A program made the translations under genes and the position numbers. Positions 8,637 through 20,217 of a stretch of DNA of 64,000 nt are shown here, piece after piece. Position 1 is the first letter of the stretch. Each line of letters starts with the position of its first letter. Source of the DNA: Anniella stebbinsi (Eukaryota; Chordata; Lepidosauria; Squamata; Anniellidae); NCBI GenBank assembly GCA_029215795.1, contig JARDYH010000001.1, positions 182,969,654-183,033,653 of the forward strand, read 5' to 3'. The notes beneath the pieces are model-generated. The model was not told the DNA's origin. It made no database searches and was given only the letters and a program-made list of their open reading frames with translations.

Positions 8637-10134
8637 TTGTAGGGTGTTCTTGTCAGTAAAGTTCCTTCTTCCTGTTTCAAGTTTCTAGGAGTAGATGTGA
8701 TTTTTTACAGCTTTCCATATTGAATTTGCTGCACTGCATCCCAGCACTTACTTCTGCCACCAGGTGGATCTAGGTAAAATATTTATTCCAATAGAGCCTC
8801 CCTGCAAGAGTGAGTGGGAGGAGTAACCCAGTAACCCCAGATGCCCTCCATCCACTGAAGAGAGGAAACTTATAACAGATAATCCACATACTTTTATAGT
8901 GAAGTTTATTGCTTGCCTAAACTGATATGAAAAGAAATGCAGCTTTGATGCCTAATTCTGACAAATTATAACTGTGTTAATAAATTCATTTTCTTACATT
9001 GTATATTATCTATAGCCCTTGGGGTTGTGATTACATTACATACAAATTCAGATTGATTTACTAATATATATTTAGCTGTTAAACTCCAAACTCAAATGTG
9101 ATTAGTTTTACAGTATTCCGGAGTGGCATGTGGTAGGCAATTATGAGGAATAACGAATAATGCAATGTGAAAATAAATTCTGTTAGCTGTAACTGAGTTA
9201 GGGGTTTCCACTGCAGGCAAGCCTTTTATAGATTCAATCCAGAAGGATAGGCAATTAAATTGTACCAGAGTTAGAGCCGGAAGTAATGTAGTTACTACTG
9301 ACCAGATATGTGTCAAAACCATTCTGATAAGTTGAAGTCCAGCTTCTGAGATTTATGTCTTGCTCATAGGAATCATAGGCGTCTCTGTCTAGAATGATAC
9401 ATTAACATGCAAATCTGAATAATAGAGCTTTCTTCTTGTGTTTCAACAAAGCCTGTTTTCATCTATTTAGAGGGGCAAGGGGAGGAAAAAGAGAGAGAGA
9501 ATGTATGATGGTGGGTGGGGATGTCCCATCTTTGTGTAATTTGACATTAATCCTTAGTACCTTATTTTATGTGCTGTTACTGAAGTTAGCATGTTAGCCC
9601 TTTACAAATTAATGATAATCCTGACTTCTGCATGCAGTTTTTTTTAAGGGTTTGGAAACAACCAATGCTTGAGATCTAGGAATCTGTTGCCAGTCAGAGG
9701 AGAAGTTGACCCAATGGCCTGATGATATAAGGCAGATTCATATGTTCAAATATTGAGGATCATTGTCATCAACCTTCACTGGTCTGGCACCACTGAGCCC
9801 TTGTTCTTATAATTAGGAGTGGTCTGCTCAGTAGGCAATTTTGAAAAACAAATCTCAAACAGTTACAGTCTCCCCCCTGCCCCCCCCTCTAAAATTTGGC
9901 ATGTACTGGTGAAAAATATATTTTTTAAAATTGGCTTCTTCACTCAGGGGTGGGGGTGTGAAAGCATCTTCACCTGGGTTCACAAGTCAAACTTCCTCTC
10001 AACCCGTCACTTGTAGTACCATTTATCTCAGGCAGAGACATGATGGGTCCAGCATTCCTCTAATTTTATAACATTGTCAGTCATCCGGCTTTAGCTCTCA
10101 TTGAGGTGGCCAATTCAGACCCAGGGGTAGGGGG
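8637..10134. other. Unassigned, probably unique intergenic sequence
   Basis: AT-leaning DNA without recognisable transposon landmarks, long frames or RNA genes. Short frames present (65-76 codons) show no motif. Confidence 0.5.
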
Positions 10135-10270
10135 AGGCTCATGTGACTGAATGCCCCTCCATAGAAAAGTATTACCTGCACATAGAAAACTATCATGTCA
10201 GAGAGAAACTATAACCTTCTCCTTGAAGTTGTAATTTGCTTTGTATAGGAGCATTTAGTCATATGAGCCT
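10135..10270. mobile_element. Small palindromic MITE (AGGCTCATRTGACTRAATGC)
   Basis: AGGCTCATGTGACTGAATGC at the left is mirrored by GCATTTAGTCATATGAGCCT at the right, with pairing extending about 28 bp (CTCCATAG / CTTTGTATAGGAG). It is a foldback element of about 136 bp with no coding potential. Confidence 0.7.
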
Positions 10271-10504
10271 GCATATACAGTCTGGAGTGGTACACCCAAG
10301 ATAAAAGTTTATTACAACTGTGAAAACTAGGCCCGAATCACCCTTAAAAACAAACAAACAAACAGACAAAAAAGTTGGCACAGGACATAGATGAAGAGAT
10401 AAATGCTTTTTCCTTTCTCTCCAATGCCAAAGTCTCTCCTAAGGATACTGGAGAATCCAAAAGGTTGTTCAACATTCAGAACTAGCAATTCAGAACAAAT
10501 CCTG

Positions 10505-13200
10505 CCAGACTAATCTGATCTCATTTTTTGATCGGGTAACCTCCCTTGTGGATTGTGGGAATGCTGGATATAATATACCTTGACTTCAGCAAAGCTTTTG
10601 ATGAAGTTCCCCATGAAGAAATCAAATCAGACGTTGAAGCTCTGGGAAAGAAGCTCAAGAACTTTGGGGCCCAGAAAGTTTTCTCATCCATCCTCCCTGT
10701 TCTTGGAAGAGGAATAGAAAGGGAAAGAAAAATATTCAGGGTGAACATCTGGCTACAAAGGTGATGCAGATGTGAGGGATTTGGATTCTGGGACCATGGG
10801 CTACTCTAGTTGGAAGATGGACTGCTGGCAAAGGACGGGTTGCACCTCACAAGGGCTGGGAAGAATGTGATTGGCCACATCATGAACTTCATCAGGAGGT
10901 CTTTAAACTGCATCCTCTGGGGGCAGGAGATGTAAACCTTGAGGCAACAATGGATGAAGGCTTATGCACCATAACAGAGAGAACAGCTCCAATTATGCTC
11001 CAAAACAGTGTTCACAACAAAGTAGGAAAGAAGCCAGACTACAAAGCACATGGGCTTTGATGTCTATATACCAATGCAAAGAATATGGGAAACAAACAGG
11101 ATGAACTTGAACCCTTAATACATGAGGGCAAATATGATTTGATAGGTATAACTTGGTGGGATTGCTCCAATGACTGGAATTTAGCAATTGAAGGAAATTT
11201 TAAAGGCACAATTACAAACAATTCCAATAAGGAAAAAAGACAGAAGACAACAGAAAAAGCTGATATGACCCCACAAAAAGCGCTGAAGATGACCTGAAAA
11301 TAAAAAGGATACATATGGGAAGTGGAAGGAAGGCCAGGATACAAAAGAAGAGTACAAACAAGTAGCACAGAAGTGCCAGAATGGTATCAGGAAGGCTAAA
11401 GCCGAGAAGGAGCTGAGGCTAGCGAGGGATGCTAAAAGCAATAAAAAGGCTTTCTTCAGATACGCGAATAGTAAAAGACAGAGGAAAGAAATGGTGGTTC
11501 AACTGCTTCATGAGGATGGCAAATTGGTAATGGATGAAAAAGAAAAAGGTTAAGCTCTCAATTCCTACTTTTACTCAGGCTTTTCCCAAAAGTGGGTCTT
11601 TGACTCCCCTGGAAAAAGTGAAGTACAAGCTGAAGGGGCAGGACGGCAATGGACAAGGAACATCTAATTTCTTTGAATGAGTTCAAATCTCCAGGGCCAA
11701 ACAAACTGCTTTCTAGAGTAATAAAGGAGCTGGCAGAAGAATTCTCAGAACCACTGTCTAGTATTTTTGCAAAATCATTGAAGACGGGTGAAATGCTGGA
11801 CGACTGGAGGAGGGCTAATGTTGTCCCTATCTTCAAAAAGGGAAAAAAGGAGGAACCTGGGAACGACAGACCAGGTAGTCTGACGTCCATCCCTGGGGAA
11901 AATTTGGAGCAGATTATAAAGAAGTCAATCTGTAAGCAGTGATTACTACAAGCCAGCATGGATTTGTCAAGAACAAATCCTGTCAGACTAATCTGATCTC
12001 ATTTTTTGATTGGGTAACCTCCTTTGTGGACTGTGGGAATGCTGTGGACATAATTTATCTTGACTTCAGCAAAACTTTTGACCAAGTGCCCCATTACATT
12101 CTAATTCACAACCTAGTGAAACGTGGGCTAGATGGGTCAACTATTAGGTGGACCCACAGTTGGCTACAGAATTGAACTCAAAGAGTGCTTATCAATGATA
12201 TCCTTTCACATTGGAGTGGGAAGGTAACGAGCGGGGTACCGCAGGGCTCAGTCCTGGACCCAGTGCTCTTCAACATTTTTATTAATGATTTGGACAAGGA
12301 GGTGCAGGGAATGCTTATCAAATTTGCAGGCAACACAAAATTGGGTGGGATCGCTAATACCCTGGAAGACAGAAACAAACTTCAAAGAGAACTTCATAGG
12401 CTGGAGCGCTGGGCTGAAAATAACAGGATGAAATTTAATAGCGATAAATGCCAAGGTCTACACCTAGGAAAAAAACCCCATATGCACAGTTACAAGATGG
12501 GTGATACTTGGTTCAGCAATACAACAAGTGAGAAGGATCTTGGAATTGCTGTAGATCACAAGCTGAATAGAAGCCAACAGTTTGATGTGGCTGCAAGAAA
12601 AGCAAATGCTATTTTGGACTTCATGAATAGAAGTACAGCTTCCAAATCGTGTGAGGAACTGGTTCCTCTTTATTCGGCACTTGTTAGGCCCCACCTTGAG
12701 TATTGCATCCAGTTCTGTGCACCACACTTCAAGAAGGATGCAGACAATCTGAAGCGTGTTCAGAGGAGGGCAACAAGGATGATCAGGAATGAGGAGCGAT
12801 GGAACGAACTAGGCATGTTTAGCCTGGAGAAGAGAAGATTGAGGGGAGACATGATAGCACCCTTCAAATACTTGAAAGGTTGTCACACAGAGGAGGGCCA
12901 GGATCTCTTCTCGATCAACCCAGAATGCAGGACACGGAATAACGGACAGAAGTTACAGGAAATCAGATTCCGGCTGGACATCAGGAAAACCTTCCTGACT
13001 GTTAGAACAATACAACAGTGGAACCCATGACCTAGGGAGGTGGTGGGCTCTCCCACACTAGAGCCCTTCACGAGGCAGCTGGACAACCATTTGTCAGGGA
13101 TGCTTTAAAGTAGATTCCTGCATTGAGCAGGGGGTTGAACTCGATGGCCCTATAGGCCCTTCGAACTCTACTATTCTATGATTCTATTATTCTATTATTC
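10505..13200 (+). mobile_element. CR1 LINE, rearranged near-complete RT half
   Basis: Plus-strand CR1 mosaic. A detached RT fragment (10505-10630, IYLDFSKAFDEVPH) precedes a 5'/linker stretch (10760-10930). A short endonuclease start follows (about 11085-11200, MGNKQDELEPLI, YDLIGITWWD), then the RT with internal deletions (11400-13027). The 3' UTR (GGGCTCTCCCACACTAGAG..., CTCGATGGCC..TATAGGCCC) ends in ATTCTATGATTCTATTATTC at 13200. The endonuclease is reduced to its first block and the RT is split over several frames, so the copy is dead. Confidence 0.9.
11400..13027 (+). pseudogene. CR1 reverse transcriptase pseudogene
   Basis: RT domain spread over three frames. Part one (about 11400-11937) has FFRYANSKRQRKEMV, FKSPGPNKLLSRVIKELAEE, KTGEMLDDWRRANVVPIFKK and LTSIPGENLEQI. 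Part two (11939-12173) has QHGFVKNKSCQTNLISFF and IIYLDFSKTFDQVPH. Part three (12185-13027) has [22 protein letters not shown], then thumb/connector blocks to TIQQWNP. The catalytic box, normally FADD, reads FAGN at about 12323-12334, so both metal-binding aspartates are lost. That single site would inactivate the enzyme even without the frameshifts. Confidence 0.9.
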
Positions 13201-14621
13201 TAACTCCCAGTATACATTCAAGAGGCAAAAGAAAATGAAAAAGACTCTGGAGTCAGCTTCGAGCACATAGAGTATAATGAAACAGTTGCTGGCCTATGGC
13301 CAGAATCCAAAGATAGCTATGTTCTTGATGTTTATAACATAGGAAGTTTAAAACATGCATTGGGATGTTTCTCTTACCATATTTCTTAGGGCATTCTTTT
13401 CATGCAATAATAAATTTGAAGCTTGTTAATAAATATATAGAGGTAAGGCCCAAACCACAGATGATAGCAGCAGAACTATGTTGTTAAATGTTTCCTACCC
13501 CAATCATCAATCACATGTAAGGGGTAATTTTAGTTGCAAACGGGATGCACAGGAAGGTGGGCCTAAATCCACTTCCTGCTGTTGCTTTCCACTGGCAGAT
13601 CCTTTCCTGAAGTATTTGAGTTCAGCATGGAAGGAAGTGGTTGGAAGGAAGAGTTGTAGGAAGGAAAGGAGTGGATTGGAGGAGAGTTCTGCTCAGTTCT
13701 GCTCAGGAGCCAATGTTCATGGGGGAAGCACTTTGAGGTCATTCGTGGCACATGACATCAAGCTCCATCACATCAGGGATTTATTGCACACTTACTATGC
13801 CTGGTATGTGGTTTTGCACAGTTCGGGACTCACAAGACATCGTCCGTGTCCTGCACTCATCTTGCCTTTTCTCTACCTTGTTGCATTTTATTTTGGTGTG
13901 GGGAAAGTCTGGATTATTTTCCCCTCTTGCTTTTTCCTTTGTTGGGGGCGTGTGCTAATGGAGTCTTGCTGACGAAAGGGAGGGCAGGGCGGTTCTCTTC
14001 CTCCAGCACACCATCGTATGGATGTGTGCTGTCAGTTGAATTGACTTTTTACTGCTCCAACCCCCCACCATTGCCCGCCGAAATGGAGCCCAGATGAAAC
14101 CTTAAATCAGATCACTAGTCAACAAAGCCAGAGCAAGGGAGGGAAAGATCCCATGCCCATCAGAGTACCATAACCAATGAACTGGAGGAGGAAGAAGGAG
14201 GGCCGGGGTGAAGTGGAAGAGCAAACAAGCAAAAACCCACTTGAAAGGGACCGTGTGTGATGGAGCCCTTGATGCACTTATGAAACAGAGGTAAAAAAAA
14301 ACTGCGGCGGCAAACCAGGGGGAAAAATAGGTGTGATGGAGCCTATCCATCACCAATCCACAGCTTCCTCCTGGAAAAGGCACAGTTTCTGAAAGTCCTT
14401 TTAGTGTGCGTGTTTTCTTAAATGTGGCTCTAGAGCAGTTCCAAAGGTGATTTCCTGAAAATTGGAATATTTTCCAAATGCGCTTCTGATTCCATTTTCA
14501 TGTAGATCCTCCCCCAAGTGTCCCTTTTGTGTTTTAAAATAAACCACAGGTGCACACCTATCATGCTTTATACATCTCCTGTGTTTAAAGACATGAATGC
14601 ATAACAGCTGACCATTGTAGC
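13201..14621. other. Unassigned sequence
   Basis: No recognised repeat. A 164-codon open frame at 13478-13972 (+) has no recognisable domain, and overlapping frames on the same strand are similarly featureless. I treat it as chance. Confidence 0.45.
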
Positions 14622-14807
14622 TTTTATTTATTTATTTAATACTGCTGTCTGGGCAGTTTACAAAAATTAAAACTTTGGACATTAAAAATTGACATACAAA
14701 ATTTAAAACCATAAAAACAGACAACATATAAAAACAGTATACATTTAAAACAGCAGCGAACACTCAACCAGGCTTAAATATAGTTCTGGGCTCAATTAAA
14801 AACACAA

Positions 14808-14959
14808 TGAGCCTATCTACACAAGCAGGATATAACACTTTGAAAATGTTTTAAAAACTGTATATGGAGTGTGTCCTGGGCCCCAACAGTTGTCACTACT
14901 GTTATAAACCGTTTAAAACCATTTACAACCATTTTAAAGCAGTAGTGTAGATAGGCTCA
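14808..14959. mobile_element. Palindromic MITE (TGAGCCTATCTACAC ends)
   Basis: TGAGCCTATCTACAC at the left and GTGTAGATAGGCTCA at the right are perfect inverted repeats. The interior is also partly palindromic around GGGCCCCAACAGTTG. No target duplication is evident. A right-hand fragment of the same family lies at 18616-18715. Confidence 0.8.
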
Positions 14960-15510
14960 CTGTATATGCTGTGAAATGCCTGGGAGAAGAGGAAAGTCTT
15001 GACTTGGCACCAAAAAGATAACAATGTTGGTGCCAGGCAAGCCTCGTCGGGGAGATCATTCCATAGTTGGGGGGCCACCACTGAGAAGTCCCTCTCCCTT
15101 GTTGCCATCCTCCGAGCTTCCCTCGGAGTAGGCACCTAGAGGAGGGTCGTAGATGTTGAATGCAGTGTATGGGTAGGTTCGTGTCGGGAGAGGCATTCCG
15201 TCTGGTATTGTGGTCCCAAACCATGTAAGGCTTTATAGGTTAAAGACAGCACCTTGAATCAGGCTCAGAAACGTCTAGGCAGTCAATGCAAGCGGGCCAG
15301 AGTCAGTTTTACATGTTCAAACATCTTGGTCTGGTTTATTAGTCTGGCTGCCGCATTTTGCACAAGCTGCAGCTTGTGAACCATCTTCAAAGGCAGCCCC
15401 ATGTAGAGTGCATTGTAGTAATCTAACTTGGAGGTTACCAGAGCATGGACAACTGAAGCCAGGTTATCCCTGTCCAGATAGGGATGTAGCTGGGCGACCA
15501 ATTGAAGTTA

Positions 15511-15865
15511 GGCCCCCTCCACAAGGATGCGCTTTTGCGCCCGGTTCGGGGATTATGCGCATTATCGCGGAGGCGCATTTACTCCTAATCCCTCTGCACG
15601 GGAGGCGGTGAGAGGCGGCGAAGCGCATTAATTGATGTCCAAAAAGCGCTTTACAAGAAGTTAACGCGCATAATCGCGTGTTCACACCGCGAAAATGCGC
15701 TTTAATGGCCGGAGCAAAATAAAAGTCGCTATTTAACGCGCATTCGAAAATGCGCATTATCGGGGAGATAACGCGCCTGTACGCCCGTTTTGCGCTCCGC
15801 TGGTGTGGAGGTAAAATTTATAATGAGCCTTCAAGGCTCATTAAACGTCTCGTGTGGAGGAGGCC
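15511..15865. mobile_element. PIF/Harbinger-like MITE, CpG-rich
   Basis: A 355-bp element with ends GGCCCCCTCCACA / TGTGGAGGAGGCC (12 of 13 inverted match), flanked by TTA on both sides. TTA is the trinucleotide target typical of Harbinger elements. It interrupts the L2 sequence between GAAGT and GTAGAAGGC. The interior is packed with GCGCATTA / AACGCGCAT-type motifs in both orientations, in strong contrast to the CpG-poor surroundings. A decayed full-length copy is at 62769-63124. Confidence 0.78.
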
Positions 15866-16437
15866 TTAGTAGAAGGCATTCCATGTCACCGAGGCCAACT
15901 GAGCCTCAAATGACAGAGATGGTTCCAGGAGAAACCCCAAGCTACGAACCTGCTCCTTCAGGGGGAGTGCAACCCCATTCAGAACTGGTTGAACACTCTC
16001 CATCCTGTCCGCAGAACCACCCACTAACAGCATGAGAATTCACGGGGCAGAGCAATGTCCCCAAGTACCACCTTCTGGAACTGACCAGCCAAGTAGGAGC
16101 GGAACCACTGCAATGCAGTGCCTCCCACTCCCAACTCAGCCAGTCGTCCCAGAAGGATACCATGGTCGATGGTACTGAAAGCCGCTGAGAGATCAAGGAG
16201 AATCAACAGAGTCACACTCCCCCTGTCTTTCTTCCGACATAGGTTATCATACAGGGCGACCAAGGCTGTTTCCGTGCCAAAGCCAGGCCTGAAACCTGAC
16301 TGAAATGGATCCAGATAATCAGTCTCATCCAAGAGTGTCTGGAGCTGGTCCGCAACCACCCACTTGAGGACCTTGCCCAGGAATGGAACATTTGCCACAG
16401 GCCTATAGTGATTAAGGTTTTTTGGGTCCAGGGAAGC

Positions 16438-17944
16438 ACACAGGACTGGCTTTGTGATCTTTACTGGTTTTCAGTCTGTTTCTGTGCCCAATTCAAAGGA
16501 TTAGCCTTTAACACCCTAAATGATTTCAGATCAGATTACTTGAAGAATCTCTCCCATATATACCTGACTGGACCCTAAAACCATCTTCATGATGGGATTA
16601 TTTAGTAATGATTTCTCCCTTTTAGAGAGGCAATTAGCATAGAAAAAACAAAAAAGGCAAAACAGAATGAGCGTTCACCAGAACAATAAAAGGAGACCAC
16701 ACCATTCTTTAGTGAAAAAAAGTAAACGGTGTTGCTCACAGGTACAGCAGCAGAGAGTTTCAAAAGAGTTTGTTCAGTCTATTTCCTGTTGTATCATACC
16801 AGCAGGAGCGAGAGAGCAGACACATGTGCTCCTAGCAATGCTGGAGATCTGAGAAAGAGCAAAAGAGAGGGGCAAAGAAGGGGCGGAGCAGAAGGAAGAA
16901 AACGCAGGAAATCACCTTGCAGGCTATAGAGATCCTAAGGCTAGCAGTGGCCTGAATTCCCATGAACGGCAATGTGGTCAAGGGGCGGGGAGAAAGTCAT
17001 TTGCTTTTGAGGGGGGCTATGAAATGAACAGTTATACAAGGTGCTCTGAGGGCTTTTAAACAATTTTCTTCTTTATTTTTTTGAACTTCCTTAAAGGTAA
17101 AGTCCTCTCCCAGGGGCCAGGAAGTGTGGTTCCTGCTTTGCACTTTAAAAATGACCCTGGAAATGATGCTACATGATCACGCAGCACCATTTCCAGAGAC
17201 AGTTCTGACTTCATTTTTTCATTTACACATCTCCTGAGAAGTGTTAAATTGTGCCATGGGGAAAAGCATCCACAACACAGAGAAATGTGTGGCGGGCCTG
17301 TATTAGAAGACTGTTTCACTTTGTAGATGTATTCTGATTTCAGTGGCCTAAAAGATTTGTTTGGGAAACACTGTTTCTCCATGTTTGATTGACTGATGCC
17401 ATTTCCCCTACGCTATTGACCAGTTTGAATTTGGTTTTATGAAACCTTCCTTTGCCCTACAGTCAGCTAGGTGTTGCTCTTGAGCTGCTCTACATCCCTG
17501 GATGAAATGCTGTTGGTGTAGCTTACATATTATATGGTGATCTTACATTATCATCAGTGTCATAGAAGCAATAGCAGTATGGGGCTTCTGCTATCACACC
17601 ACTCTGACAATATTTGAAGGAAGGAGAAAGTGGTGGTGGTGGGGGGGCTGAAAGAGGAAGGGATACAGCAAGAGATTATGTTTGGACTTAGTGTCTTTCA
17701 TCCCCCACGTGAAAGTTCTTAGTTTAAAATGGGATTTTGACACTGTCCAGATAATTTGGCTGTGCTGCCTGCTATTCTCTCCTTATTCTTACTGGCAGCA
17801 AGATCCAGATTAGGAGCAACCTTTTTGGATAAGTTGCTGGAGAAATCACTGGTGAAATTCTGATATTGGCTCTGAAGTGTGCTGAGATTGCTGTGCTCAA
17901 ATTATGGGGGTGGGGGGAGAAAGGTATTATTATTTATTATTATC
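16438..17944. other. Unassigned sequence
   Basis: No transposon family recognised. A purine-rich stretch (16850-16910) and a G-run (17635-17648) are the only composition features. No coding signal. Confidence 0.45.
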
Positions 17945-18191
17945 ATAGAATCTTAGAATAGTAGAGTTGGAAGGGGCCTATAAGGCCATCGAGTCCAACC
18001 CCCTGCTCAATGCAGGAATCTACCTTAAAGCATCCCTGACAGATGGTTGTCCAGCTGCCTCTTGAATGCCTCTAAAGTGGGAAAGCCCACCACCTCCCTA
18101 GCTCACTGGTTCCATTGTCATATCGCTCCAACAGTCAGGAATCTGTTTTCCTGTAACTTGAGCTCATTATTCCGTGTCCTGCATTCTGGGT

Positions 18192-18615
18192 TTTGCTACA
18201 CATATGTGCCAAATTTCAGAACAATCTCTTTACCCCTGTATTTTATATGATTTTTTAAAACATCATGCACATGTTTTTTGACAGATCTCTGAATGAACTT
18301 GCACGATCATTCATAAATTCATAAAAAATACACGGTTGGAGGGATTGTTCTGAAATTTCATACACATACTTAGGCATACCCCATAAGCACTATGACCAAG
18401 TTTCAAGTCTCTAACTTTGAAAATGCAGAAGTTATAGGGTTTTTTTTATATAGCGGTCCGATAATCCCAAAAAATCCAATATAATTGGACTGAAAATTTT
18501 CGGATTTGATATTTATCGGAGGTTTTTCTATCGTATTGTTATCGTTAATCAGATGTCTGATAACGGCTTTATAAGATCATTATTGGACATCAGAACGATA
18601 CGATACACATCCCTA
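18192..18615. mobile_element. hAT-type element fragment (ATCGATA subterminal type), right end
   Basis: Ends in ACACATCCCTA, the same terminus as 35608-37627. It contains CGATAATCCC, TATCGGAGG, TATCGTATTG and GAACGATACGATAC subterminal motifs, plus the shared module (GCCAAATTTCAGAACAATCT, GACCAAGTTTCAAGTCTCTAAC). The left end is absent. Confidence 0.75.
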
Positions 18616-18715
18616 TTTATAACAGTTTTGAGAACTGTTGGGGCCCAGGACACACTCTGTATACAGTTTTCAAAACATTTTCAAAGTGTTTTATCCTGCG
18701 TGTGTAGATAGGCTC
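18616..18715. mobile_element. Fragment of TGAGCCTATCTACAC MITE
   Basis: Matches about 100 bp of the reverse complement of 14808-14959, ending TGTGTAGATAGGCTC. Its other end has been lost at the junction with the hAT fragment. Confidence 0.75.
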
Positions 18716-19073
18716 CCAGTACCTCGCATGATTTGGAAGCTATACTTCTATTAATGCAGCCCAAAATAGAATTTGCTTTGTTTGCAGCCACATCACACTG
18801 TTGGCTCATATTCAGCTTGTGATCTACAACAATTCCAAGATCTCGCTTGTAGCATTGCTGAGCCAAGTATCCCCCTTCTTGTAACTGTGCATTTGCTTTC
18901 TTTTTCCTAGGTGTAGAACTTGGCATGTATCCCTGTTAAATTTCATTCTGTTGTTTTCAGTCCAGTTCTTCAGCCTATCAGGAACACCTTGAAGTTTGTT
19001 TTTGTCTTTCAAGGTATTAGCAATCCCAACCAATTTTGTGACATCTGCAGGTATGATAAGTATTCCTTGCACC

Positions 19074-19392
19074 TAGGGTGACCATATGAAAAGGAGGACA
19101 TGGCTCCTGAATCTTTAATAGTTGCAAAGGACAGGGAATTTCAGCAGGTGTCATTTGTATATATACAGAACCTGGTGAAATTCCCTCTTCGTCACAACAG
19201 TTAAAGCGGCAGAAGCCCTGTCCTCTTGACCATGTACAAAAGAGGGCAGGGCTTCTGCAACTTTAACTTTGTGATGATGAGGTAATTTCACCAGGTTCTG
19301 CATATATACAAATAACACCTGTTGAAATTCCCTTTTCTATGAAACTGTTAAACATACAGGAGCCCTGTCCTCCTTTTCATATGGTCAGCCAA
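19074..19392. mobile_element. TAGGGTGACC-family MITE in CR1
   Basis: Ends TAGGGTGACCATATG and CATATGGTCAGCCAA, with the two halves inverted about the centre. Flanks are CTTGCACC (19066-19073) and CCTGCACC (19393-19400), an 8-bp duplication with one mismatch. It interrupts the CR1 frame. Confidence 0.88.
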
Positions 19393-19499
19393 CCTGCACC
19401 TCCTCGTCCAAATCATTAATAAGAATGTTGAGAGCACTGGGCCCAGGACTGAGCCCTGTGGTACCCCGCTCGTTACCTCCTCCAGTTTGAGAAAGTAAT

Positions 19500-19582
19500 T
19501 AATATTATTTATTTATTTATTTATTTTATTACATTTGCATACCGCCCCATAGCTGAAGCTCTCTGGGCGGTTCACAGAGATG
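19500..19582 (-). repeat. L2-type 3' tail fragment
   Basis: (TTTA)n followed by CATTTGCATACCGCCCCATAGC...CTCTGGGCGGTTCACA, the L2 3' terminus in minus orientation. It sits between two CR1 copies of opposite strand. Confidence 0.8.
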
Positions 19583-20217
19583 ACACAAAATTGGGTGGGA
19601 TCGCTAATACCCTGGAAGACAGAAACAAATCTTGGAATTGTTGTAGACCACAAGCTGAAAATGAACCAACAGTGTGATGTGGCTGCAAAAAAACAAACAC
19701 TATTTTAGGCTGCATTTATAGAAGTATAGCTTCCAAATTGTGTGAGGTACTGGTTCCCCTCTATTGGGCACTGGTTAGGCCTCACCTTGAGTATTGCATC
19801 CAGTTCAGGGCACCACACTTCAAGAAGGGTGCAGACAAGTTGGAGGAGCTTCAAAGGGCAATGAGGATTATCAGGGATCTGGAAACAAAGCCCTATGAGG
19901 AGAGACAGAAAGAATTGGGCATGTTTAGCCTTGAGAAGAGATGATTGAGGGGAGACATGATAGCACTCTTCAAATACTTGAACGGTTGTCACACAGAGGA
20001 GGGCCAGGATCTCTTCTCGATCAATCCAGAGTGCAGGAGATGGAACAACAGGCTCAAGTTACAGGAAAACAGATTCCGGCTGGACATCAGGAAAACCTTC
20101 CTGACTGTTAGAGCGATATGACAATGGAACCAATTACCTAGGGATGTTGTTGGCTCTCCCACATTAGAGGCATTCAAGAGGCTGCTGGAGGGACAACCAT
20201 CTGTCAGGTATGTTTGG

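Larger units (their letters stand above)
14622..16437 (-). mobile_element. L2-clade LINE, 3' part, carrying two nested MITEs
   Basis: The minus strand reads RT (16400-16024: [58 protein letters not shown]), then the C-terminal block (15500-15290: [30 protein letters not shown]). The 3' region (GLGPQYQ-like frame, 15230-14920) ends with a tail at TTATTTATTTATTTAA (14622-14645). Two foldback DNA elements sit inside it (14808-14959 and 15511-15865). The RT palm between about 16024 and 15870 is deleted, removing the catalytic YADD region. It is a dead copy. Confidence 0.88.
17945..19490 (-). mobile_element. CR1 LINE remnant with three DNA-element insertions
   Basis: Minus-strand CR1 3' half. The 3' end (ATAGAATAGTAGAGTTGGAA... 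/ GGCCATCGAGTCCAACCC) is at 17945. C-terminal coding runs to 18191, mid-RT coding covers 18716-19073 ([47 protein letters not shown]), and the [18 protein letters not shown] block lies at 19401-19490. A CR1 segment of about 270 bp is missing at the junction where a hAT fragment and a MITE fragment sit side by side (18192-18715). A complete MITE lies at 19074-19392. It is dead. Confidence 0.85.

Noticed and set aside
13478..13972. 164-codon plus-strand open frame
   Set aside because: No recognisable domain, adjacent overlapping frames are equally long, and no promoter or splice evidence.
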